Source: Patiria miniata | Taxonomy: Eukaryota > Echinodermata > Asteroidea > Valvatida > Asterinidae | Length of the DNA stretch: 64,000 nucleotides | Direction: 5' to 3' | Assembly (NCBI RefSeq): GCF_015706575.1 | Contig: NW_024037059.1 | Coordinates: forward strand, 14,235,730 to 14,299,729 | Shown here: in pieces, positions 22,737 through 32,500 of the stretch | How positions within the stretch are numbered: the stretch's first letter is position 1 | How the letters are laid out: the number at the start of each line of letters is the position of its first letter | The notes under the pieces: model-generated | The model's input: the letters and a program-made list of their open reading frames with translations, nothing else | The model's database searches: none | Told to the model about the DNA's origin: nothing | Position numbers and translations under genes: made by a program

Positions 22737-23200
22737 TTGTCTTGCGCAAGGCATATCTATAGTAACAATGTTGCCAAGGATATTTTAGTGACGTGTGGGC
22801 TTCGTAAAAATTCATGAGTGACAGTTTCTGTACTTTCCCGATAGAGAGTTTATCAACAGTTGTCTTCAGTTTATTCGCATTTCTTTCCAAACCCGTTTCG
22901 TTCATTTTTAAACCGAAGGTAATAAAAATAATTACATGTACAATGTATTTCAATCATAATGTTTCATTTACTTGAACCGTGTTAAGCATAATACCGTAAT
23001 TTAGGTTCCCGGGTAGTATTGTAAAAAAGTTATCAAAATAATTATTACACTTAATGGAGAGAAAAGTTTTTGAAACGATCTTTTAAAACGATCTTTCGTG
23101 TTTTTACGTTAATTTGTTTTTGGACAATTGGTGTTTCCTTCAACTTTATTTTTGACAATTGAGTGATTGCATTATATAATACCGAAACATCTATATAATA

Positions 23201-23431
23201 CCAAAACAGAAAGTTGTCCAAATATCCGTTCGGTTGTTTGACTAATTCCTGCAATAAAAAAATCGACATTTCACATGCTACTTCTGGACACTGATTGCGA
23301 ACAGTCTCTGTTCGCAATGTACCAAAACAGAAAGTTGTCCAAATATCCGTTCGGTTGTTTGACTAATTCCTGCAATAAAAAAATCGACATTTCACATGCT
23401 ACTTCTGGACACTGATTGCGAACAGTCTCTG
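23201..23431. repeat. Recent tandem duplication, about 117-bp unit
   Basis: The stretch from taccaaaacagaaagttgtcc to gcgaacagtctct occurs twice in a row without visible differences. It lies in the right arm of the 10-kb element. Confidence 0.85.
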
Positions 23432-23729
23432 GAAAATACATCGGCACGCATTTTCGCTGACTTCGCGTTATGATAATAAGACGTGCAAGTGCTGTGAATT
23501 ATTCAGTACGACCATTAACATAACAAAGGCGCAAGTTTCGCGCTACCTCATTAACTTGACCACGGATGGATGAGTAGCTCCGCGAAGTTCGCAAACTGGC
23601 TAGCTCTGGAAATATTCGCGAAGTTCGCGAACAGTTCGCGTAATCAATTTTGAAGGCTGCCCTAAGTTCAACCCAACGTTATTTCATCTCGCCGATCTTT
23701 TCAAATAAATTCAATGGGACGTGATAATC

Positions 23730-23815
23730 GGCGCAGTGGACGGCTGGTCTAGTCGCTAATCCCCCGCTGTGGTTTCCCTTAGCGTGACCAGGTTTGAAGT
23801 TTGCTTACGACTGCG
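23730..23815 (+). repeat. tRNA-like sequence (worn tRNA or SINE head)
   Basis: agtggacggctggtctagtcgc resembles a serine/leucine tRNA box A, and ggtttgaagtt about 55 bases on resembles box B. The putative stem bases do not pair well, so it is more likely a pseudo-tRNA or the head of a short retroposon than a working tRNA. Confidence 0.3.
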
Positions 23816-23843
23816 GTACCACGTTTCTAGATTATTACAAACT

Positions 23844-23945
23844 AACAATAGGGGGCGCTCAGGAGTTAAGTGTTAACATTGTAAGGAATAGCCTTTAGTA
23901 CTACCGCCCGAACATCGGGTGCGTAACTGCTCCCTATTGTTGGCT
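23844..23945. repeat. Short inverted repeat around aacaataggg
   Basis: aacaataggg (about 23,845) and ccctattgtt (about 23,932) could pair across roughly 75 bases. It may be a tiny MITE; no duplication was found. Confidence 0.35.
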
Positions 23946-24288
23946 TAAAAGTGGCTATAAAAAAAATACGTAGTAAAGAACACAGCATCACAAAACAAAC
24001 AGCTCTTTTCAGAGCCACCACAACTTTCAAAAAGAGATAATTCAGTCTGATGTCTTGAAAAAATAAAGTTTAAAACATACCGTGGTTCCCGCCCCCAAAA
24101 AAGGTTAATCCGAAGAATAAAAAAATAAAAATCTTCAACAAATTAAGAACCCCTCCGGCCCCGCCGAAAAAACAATCCCAATGAAAACAGGTTTCCAAGA
24201 TCTTCAAACGCCCCGCCACATAAACATTGTACAAATGTTAAAATCTGAAATTATTACTTTTGTTTATTTATTATTATTAACTTAAAAG

Positions 24289-24650
24289 AATCCCTCCTGA
24301 CAAACAATAATCACCAATTGCTGCAAAATTACACATGGAGACACTTAAACCCAGAAGTAATATTAGCGCCCTCTCTTGCCCGATTCCAGCAAATGCAAAA
24401 CGAAAGCAAAATGTCACTTGGCACGAATGTGCGCTATAGTTAACCGAAATAATTACAATTTCAAAGAATCCCTTCAGAAACAATAATACCCAACTGTTCC
24501 AAAAAGTCAACAACAAAAAGTAAACAACCAAAAGGCATCTAAGGATCAGGAGTCATTAAAATCCAGAAGAAATGCATGTATTGGTGCCCTCTCTTGCCCG
24601 ATTCCAGCAAATGCAAAATGAAAGCAAAATGTCACTCGGCACGATTTGTG
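24289..24650. repeat. Direct repeat with gccctctcttgcccgatt
   Basis: A segment of about 75 bases containing gcgccctctcttgcccgatt and agcaaaatgtcac recurs about 220 bases further on with some differences, and the flanking gaatccct...caataat segment also recurs. It is a small, older tandem duplication. No coding frame. Confidence 0.65.
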
Positions 24651-25017
24651 CGAGTGACCTACTTGCCTGATTCTTCTCAGCGATGATGCCTTTTCCTCCG
24701 GATTCAGGTCTTCAAATATTTAACAATGTTCCCTGAAAGGTATTTTATTTATTTCATTTATTCATCACCATCAGTTAAATATTTAATATACATTAATAAC
24801 AGACGTACATACCAACAAATGACCATCTTTTCATGTCTTCGGACGTTCGTTACACGATTAAAACACGCACGCACATGTACCGTACCTTGTGCACAACGAA
24901 TGGGGAAAACTGCGCTCCGGTTTTAGCGAGGTTCCAGCTATAACGACAGTATTGTTAAAGTCCATCGGACCTCGTTATAACGGGAGCCGACTGTACATGG
25001 CTTTTAAATATAGGGTA

Positions 25018-25056
25018 CACATGTACATGTACATGTACATGTATGTACATGTAGGT
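25018..25056. repeat. acatgt microsatellite
   Basis: Perfect (tacatg)n run. Similar shorter runs occur near 21,050, 28,825 and 37,865. Confidence 0.9.
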
Positions 25057-25144
25057 TGGTTGGGATTTTTTTTCTGGCAAGGTTTTTTGTGCATGATCAT
25101 AAGGAGGTGTGTGTGTGTAGTCAAGTTTAAAAGGTAGTAATTGA

Positions 25145-25448
25145 CAAGGGCGGATCCAGGGGGGGCCAAAGGGGGCCATGGCCCCCCCCCCAAAACGAAA
25201 CCAATTTTGTTTTATGTGACATCGCAATAAAGGCAGGCAATGAGTACACCACCATCTTTTCCTCAAAAAAATATTGGTTAAAGTGGTCAGAAATTGCCTC
25301 AGATCACACGACAGAGCATCTAGAGGCTCTGAACCCCTTAAGCGGGCCCCGAACCCCACGCCGTAATTTTTTTGACCCACTTTTTGGGGGGACCAAAAAC
25401 TTTTTGGGCCCCCCCCCCAAAAAAAATTGTGTTCTGGATCCGCCCTTG
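25145..25448. mobile_element. hAT-type MITE
   Basis: Inverted ends caagggcggatccag and ctggatccgcccttg with the 8-base duplication gtaattga on both sides (25,137-25,144 and 25,449-25,456). The interior has paired G and C tracts and no transposase. Part of it (cagatcacacgacagagcatct ... accccacgccgtaa) resembles 36,190-36,290 and 46,200-46,300, so worn relatives exist in the window. Confidence 0.9.
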
Positions 25449-25649
25449 GTAATTGATGATTTTTTTCTTCCCCTCATTTAGGGTAGGGGCTGTCAAAATA
25501 GGGTAGGTAGGGTAACCGGAAGCAGAACTATTATTTTTTTTGGCCTAACAGTCCAACTCTTTCACTTGGATATATCACGTTTGGGAAATGAATTCTTTAT
25601 TCATTTAAAATATTGATATCATTGGAAAATCTGCACGTATTAGGCAAAA

Positions 25650-25852
25650 TAAAAAAACAAACGTCCTGCCTTTTTGAAAAAAGGAAGTGGGGGGCCCTTT
25701 TTTTCAAGATGGCCGCCAGTATTCAAGATTTCTCAGTTTTCAAAAGAAAAAGCTCTCAGCTTTAATCTGATACCCAAATCATCAAAATCCACTGATCCTT
25801 TTAAAGGCAGATGTTTCAGGGTTGCATTTTTGTTTGGGTCACCCTGTATAAT
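25650..25852. mobile_element. Solo end of a mariner/Tc1-like element
   Basis: The stretch ends in gtttgggtcaccctgta followed by ta, the typical outer end of many mariner/Tc1-type elements. The matching left end was not found, so it is a fragment. Confidence 0.35.
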
Positions 25853-25856
25853 GTTT

Positions 25857-26383
25857 TGAATATCGACCATCACTATCACATTTGACACTCGATTGTTACT
25901 TTGCCTACTAAGTTTGATGGAATGTCTATTGGTGTTAATTGGTGTCACCCTTTGTGTTGTGGCTCCCTTATTGTACGTCATAACACTTTTAGCCTTAGAT
26001 TTGTTTGGTTCGCTTCTTTAAGTTGATTATTCTCAATTTTAATACATGATTATGTGTTTCCAAGCTCAGCTGTTGAGAAAAGTACAAGTGCAGGAAATGT
26101 AGAATCATATAATGTATTATATATTTTATTATATATATGCATGTATTGGCCTTCAACGCACGGAGCGTTCCACCAATGAAAAGCTGGTACAATCGTCTTA
26201 TACACGAATATCCGCAATATCAAAAAGAAAAAGAAAACAAATCGTTTCTCTCAAGAATTACAAATGCAGCGAATATAACCAAGTTGTACGGAGCGGATTC
26301 GTCACCCCGAATGTCATAAATGTTAGAGCTCAGAAGAGCAAACACAAGCATAATATTAACACTTCAATTAAAATAGGAAAGTT
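25857..26383. other. Sequence downstream of the secreted-peptide gene
   Basis: Probably 3' flank or untranslated region. A plus-strand frame of about 100 codons (26,112-26,414) has no ATG-based domain or splice support and is not called. Confidence 0.35.
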
Positions 26384-26502
26384 TTACCACCAACACCTGT
26401 ATAATACATTGTAAGTCCTGAAATTAAAAGTGTCGATTCTAAAGTATGGCGTCAGAGCAGCACCAGCTTTCAGAATCCTCTGCGTCCATGTCTCCGCTAG
26501 CT
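26384..26502 (-). CDS. Alternative terminal exon 5 of the secreted-peptide gene
   Basis: A long pyrimidine tract and ag (ttgtttctcttttcaatgcag) precede a phase-1 frame of 38 codons to TAA. ETWTQRILKAGAALTPYF could form an amphipathic helix. It could follow exon 3 directly. An AATAAA on the minus strand near 26,123 could serve polyadenylation for either ending. Confidence 0.35.
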
Positions 26503-29500
26503 CTGCATTGAAAAGAGAAACAAATACGAACGTTACAAAATTGCAGTTTTGTTTCACTCTTTCATTGTACCAATTAATGTGCACATGAAGGATAAGTTGA
26601 TAGCCTCCATTTCATCAATGTGAAGAATGATTCAGTTGAACTTTGCAGAATTTAAGTAGAATATGAGTCTGACAAATAGAAATGATTGTGTAAAGTTTTG
26701 CTTGGAATTGTTTGATCTGATGAACCATACATTGTAACTGCGACGTCTTATCTCAATAGACAACGTTTTTATATGAGAAACGTTTTGGTTACTAGCAAAA
26801 CTCTGACAGTGTTACATCACAGAACATTGTCCATATAAACATATGGCGTTGCACGTGCAGTATTCATTTTCATTACCTTGTAAGATTAGCATGCAAGTTG
26901 TCCACTACTCGGTATTAGCCAAACTTGCGCTGGTGTTGTTTGAATAGACCCTCCCCGGAGGGATCGACGGGGCCGCCCCTTTTCGAAGGTTTGGCGGTGG
27001 AGTGTAATTGTCGGAAGGTGAGATGTGGAGCTCGTTCTGAAAGGTACATCAGGCCACGAAATTAGTTGATACCTATTTCACATTTAAAAAGCTTAAATTT
27101 CATGAATATAGCCTCAAACCGCGTAAGACGTGAGAGCTATCTACCAGTCGACAGTCGCTGATACGGACAATTAAGGCATTGTAGTTGTGTATCGATGGCA
27201 GCTATTAATTATACTTACGATCTAAATCTTGCTCTTCCTGTGCGGATTCAACCGTGGTATCTAAAGAGGAATATATTTAATTAAAGTGATTATAAAACTT
27301 ATTATGTATCCTTGTTATTGTTAATTAAAAGCAAATTGTAGTGGAGGCTTGAAAAGATTGGGATATTGAGAGCCGTTGGAAATTCTGTGTCTACTTCACT
27401 CTACTTACCTGTAGAGCAATACTACTTATGCATATTCCCCCACCGGCAGGTATTTTCCGCTAAGAGTTATATACAATAGCGCCCTCTGGCGCCCTACCCA
27501 TAATACCCCGCGGCATGCGTGCCTCGTGAGCGTCCTCTTTACTCTTAGCGGCAGGTCGGGTAGGACGTGCGTGAAATAGCTCGCTGTTTGCCTCGTCATT
27601 TACTACCCTTTTTTGCGTTTAAGAGAAGTATTTAATAAAAGAGTTAGTAATCATTAGTTTGTAGAGTTTCATCATCTTCTTGGTTTCATTTATTTCATAA
27701 ATATGAAGCGTTTGGGGAGGGCCGATCTGTCACTAACCGTAAGGGATAGCTTTCCCACGGGACGGACCGAGTTCTCGGGGGACTCTGTTGTTAACGCTCC
27801 GACGTTACCGCGGCAGCAGTCTCTCGTCCGGCACCCTCAGCCACAGTCGGCTGGGGGAGTTGGCAGTTCCGCCGATCAGTTAAGGGGACCTCGGTCACCT
27901 TCTCCGGTCAACTCGGGCGGAACACCCAAACTAAAGGCACACTCCGGCAAGGTTCCCCTAAAACATATCTCCTATGCCGGAGCAAAGCCTAAGAAGGGCC
28001 GTCAGGGCAAGCGTGGCTCGGCAACGAGCGCCGCTTTGGCACCTAGCCCTCCCCCGATCACGGGGCAGCCCGAGGGGACTAGCCGTCACACTTCGGTGGG
28101 CTCTAGTCACCCGTGCCCTCCCGACACAGTGCCGAACACCACTGGTTGTCGGGATGGGCTATTGCACGGGCTACCGGTCCGTCCAGCGCTCGCTCAGCCC
28201 ACGGGGCCTGAGGCGCTGTCGGCCGGGTGCATTATGAGCAATACGGAGCCGGTCGCCCCGGGGGATCCCAGGCCGACGGCCCCCGTGCTAGCTCGCTCAG
28301 AGGGACTACTCTCGTCATCGGATTTTTTCCGTTGTTCGGGAGTCCCGGTGCCCCAGGTGTCTTCCGATTTTTCCTCGGACACACCTCGGGGCCGTTCTTC
28401 TAAAAAGAAGAATAAGAAGAAGAAGGCTGCACGTCGATTGCACCGTTCTTCTTCGGGTTCTGACGACTCCTCTGACCGGTCCCGCCGGGGCAAACGCTCC
28501 CGGGGGGAGGACGCGGTTTCTAGAGCAGATTTCCTGCACTATCGGCTATGTCGGCAGGCTGCCGGGCGGGCCCTATTGGGGGGGGCCCCCTGCAGCGGTG
28601 GACTACGGCCCACAACCATCGGTCGTTGGGCCCGCATCGCAGTCTTCAGTCACCGGTCACGCTTGGGTGACCCGTGAACAAAGGGACTTACTGCACAGTT
28701 AGCCGTGCTCCTGGAGTCTTTATCTGCAGTGAATGCTTCATAGTCGTCATTCATTGGTCACGATTGCGTGGCCCAAGCACAACGAGGTACATGTACAAAA
28801 ATGAAAAAAAACACATGTTCATACATGTACATGTACATGTATACCACTTCACATTCGCCGGCCGTGGACCACGATCACGTGGTCCAGAGACAACGGGACC
28901 TACCGCACACAGTTAGCCGTGCGTTAGGATTCCCGCTTGTGTTTAGTCTTCACCATCTGCATAATATTATGTATATTATCTCCGAGGGTGTTGCCCAGCC
29001 ACCACCGCGTGGTTCTGTACAACTAGCCCCTCCAGACGGCTTTCAGTCATCGGGGTCATTTTGGCCTTCGCATTCGGCTGATTCATCCGATAATGACGGA
29101 GAATCAGTCCGGTTACAATGGCTGTCCATCGCGGAAACGAAATTCCGTTTTGCTGCAGAGGGACATTACACGGGTACTTAAATTACCCTCCGCCGATGAG
29201 CCCCCTCCACCCGATCACAAAAATTTTCAAATCAAGCGCAGGACGGGCTCCAAATCTAACAATGACAAGGTGTTCCCCATACCTCCGTTGGATCAAATGT
29301 GAAACACATCGACAACGGACAAAGTGGTGTCCATTTCTCAGGCGGAAACGGCTTTAATATTATTCTAATCCGGCCGAGTTTATTGCACCGATCCCACCGC
29401 GGCAAACGCTACCGGGATGAGGACTCGGTTTTTCGGCCCACTCATTACAAGCCTTGCAATTGTTCTCGGCTTTATCGGTCATACATGTATACGTTTTATA

Positions 29501-32500
29501 CACGTACATGTATTGCCAGGCGGGCACGTTAATGAAACGTCCGTCTTCGTTCAGTTGCGAGCCGTGAACTCTGTAGCCCTCTACATTAATCACGGTTGGG
29601 TGACTCAAGGACAATGGGACACGCCGCGCAGTGACTTAGCCGTGCGGCGGTGTTTCTTGCTGTACTGAGATCGCTACATTTTTCATGTACATTGTACATG
29701 TGTGCATTACTTGTGTATGTACACTGTCCATTGTCTCCGAGGGAGTTGTTCAACAGCTGACTGTGGCCGTGTGCAACTCGTCCCTTCAGATGTGTTTTAC
29801 GGTTCTCGTTTACGGGGTCTATTCGACTCTTGCAGGCATGTTGTGGACCACATTCGAAGGATTGTGCCTGTATTCAAACTGCCTGCTGCTCTTCGAGCAA
29901 TAATGTGATCATTACCGTTTTCCGTTAGCGAAATTCGGTATTTTTGTTGTTGTTGTCACATCTTCCCTCTTCAATGCAGCTAAGTACAAGCTGCCAGCAG
30001 TAGAGGGACCCCATTATTCAAGCGGCTCTTCGTAAATAATACTCGCAGAAGCTTGAATACACTTTGCAGTGGAATAATAAAGTGGGTTCGGCGATACGCG
30101 TTCAGCCTCCCTCTTTACCCTCATGAAGTACATTTGGTTTAATGTTTTAATCTTGACTCGACAGTCTTAGCGGACGTGTTGACTGCTATTTTCTTTATCA
30201 AATTCACAGTCTGCACTCAGTACTCTATAATTTTACACGAGTACAGACCCTAGCAATCTTGGCCCGCCGGGGTAACATGATTTGATGAACTGTTTCTCCC
30301 GTCAAAGGGCGCCCGCCAAAGATTCAAGTCCCACCTTTAAAATTTTTAATGGACAAAGATCTTTTCTTTTGCGGTGGATATCGATGTTTACATCCATATT
30401 GGTCGATGTCGACTACATGTGGGCCAGCGCAGGTGAAGAACAAACAGTTGTTTGTTTTCTCAACTGCATACCTCTTGAAGTTGGCCCAGATGATTTTGTG
30501 TGGCCGTGCTAGCAACATTTGCTGTACGCCATGCCACATAGGATATTGTAACAACGATTTCGATTCGGCTTCAGTTGTGATTTCCATAAGTGACTTACCT
30601 GACTCATGACAACCTCCACCCATCTGTCTCGTAGGAGCTCGTCAGAGAGACTTTGAGGCTGACATCAATAACATCGGGCCAGCACAGTGTTGCGCCCGTC
30701 TTGTATTTCCCATGGAAAGATGTTGATGAGATTTAGTCGACTGTCTAACACATCAGCATGGGGAATGAGCCCTGGCCTGAAGGGTACACAACTGCAACTC
30801 ATTTTCAGACCAGAGCACTGAGAATTTCACGGTTTTCAAACCAAGATTCTCGCTGCAACTTCATGGTGGCTCCATCCAGCCATTTTTCCGCCTCACTCCT
30901 GGCCTCTGCTCAGATAGTAAAGGCGATATGACTGCGCCGTGGAAACAAAAATTTGGTGGCATTCACCTATTTGCTTGTATCGGCCCAGTCCTCACTGCAT
31001 TCAGTGCAGGCCATGACCTGACTTGTGCAGTACCTCCTGTGGTTCGGCGTTGCCAACCTCACAAGGGTGGGCCTCTCACAGATTGCAGCCTAATTCATTA
31101 ACTGTCATGGCGAACATGTTACCCTGCCAGTTAACTGCCCACCACACGCATCTAGTGGCGGATTGGTGAGGCCCTGTGTGAGCATCATTCAAGTTCCATT
31201 AACATACTTGAGATGCTGGCAGTCTCGGAGAAACTGCGATGTTACTTCTATATTCGGTGTTGTGCCAGATGATCCTGGTTCGATGTGACTTTGACACAGT
31301 TGTAGTTTACATCGACGACCAGGTGGGCAGGCAGCCTGCACACCTGTGTACACTCACTTGAGAAATACCCCATTGGGGTTTTTTCCTCATAGCTTCTTGC
31401 TTTCGACGGTCCTCCTCCCAAGCAAGGACAACTAACCACATGTCAATCTGACTTGTTTCATGAACTAGTCACAGATTTCCAGGCTAATGCCTGGGGGTTC
31501 CTGACCCCTATACATGTACATGGCACGCGAATACGATGGTGATGAAAACGGACAGGCTACTTATATACACCTTCCTGTCGTCTTCCTCTTATCCATCGGG
31601 TACTTAATCAACTGGAGCAGAAGGATGACAAGGTCCTCTTCTTAACTCCATGTTGACCTCATTGATTGGTTTTCCAGGGTTATAACCATTCCCTTGGTTC
31701 ACCAGTTGGAGGTACAAATGTTCTTCCGAGCAGAACAATATTCTGTTCCAGCACAGCTTGGGTTTCCTTCACCCAGCTCCGCAGGAATTTCTCCTGATGT
31801 ACTGGATGCTGTAATGCTCTCCTGTTCACATCAGACTTTTCTCAAACAAGCTATGGCTTTTACAGTCTGCACTTGAGGGACTTCTAACATGACAGTAGAT
31901 TACTTAATGTTAGTCAGTTGAACGTCCGTGTCAGTTAACTTAAGGGGATGTTTTAACACCCCTGAATTGCAGGACCTCTTCAACACCTTCTTATCCAAAA
32001 GTGTTATAGAGATCTTTAGAGTTCTGTGAACCAGTGAACAATTTCACATCTGTTTCATTGGTTCCTACGGTTGCCTTTTTCTTTTCTGTTTTGTAAGCAG
32101 TTGTTACTTCTTGGTATACATGTAGTAAAGAACTGTTTTCTGTATAATGGAGACGGACCACATCTGATGGGAACCGAGTGTGCCCATCCGATTCCTACGG
32201 GAGGATTTTTGTTTTTTAACTAAGAATGTCGGAGTCCTCTTTACCTCCGGACATCTTTGTTCTAGGAATCAAATCATTGTCCATTCCAGATGGAAAATGT
32301 TGGTGCCGCTCATGACTTTGGCGTCTGATCCCTAAGGAAGGTTTTTTGAGCTAAGACGGTCAGAGTCCTCTTTGCCTCCGGATGTCTTTGTTCTGGGCAT
32401 CAAATGATTCTTGTCCGTTTTCAGACAGCGAATTTTGGTGCTGATCATGACTTGATGTCTGCTCCCTAAGGAGGGATTTATACTAAGGACTGTCAGAGCC

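Larger units (their letters stand above)
13638..23664. mobile_element. 10-kb element with long, partly diverged inverted arms
   Basis: gggcagccttcaaaattga (13,638) and tcaattttgaaggctgccc (to 23,662) form perfect ends. A TAA follows or precedes each end, consistent with a 3-bp duplication (PIF/Harbinger-like) or a worn TTAA (Kolobok/piggyBac-like). Both arms begin with palindromic gcgaagttcgcg motifs, share gcgcctttgttatg, and further in (14,700-15,180 against 22,310-22,840 reversed) are about 80 percent alike over nearly 500 bases. A third partial copy lies at 21,424-21,540. No transposase frame was found between the arms. The family is unassigned. Confidence 0.65.
13296..24993. mobile_element. 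pogo/Tigger-like terminal-repeat pair enclosing a nest of elements
   Basis: cagtcgactcccgttataa at 13,296 and ttataacgggagccgactg ending at 24,993 are near-perfect inverted ends, each followed outward by TA (13,294-13,295 and 24,994-24,995). CAGT...CCCGTTATAACG termini with TA duplication fit pogo/Tigger-type DNA transposons, and several ataacga repeats follow the left end as in that group. No transposase frame remains. The 10-kb inverted-arm element sits inside. Alternatively the two ends belong to two separate solo relics. Confidence 0.55.

Noticed and set aside
22600-22953. 117-codon minus-strand frame in the right arm, partly similar to a frame at 14,767-15,090
   Set aside because: The similarity follows from the inverted-arm DNA homology; the promoter-like boxes lie within it and the registers are not consistently kept.
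28194-28493. Acidic 99-codon frame antisense to DIRS ORF1 (also at 37,211-37,510)
   Set aside because: It is the complement of the basic KKKNKKKK region and is explained by base composition.
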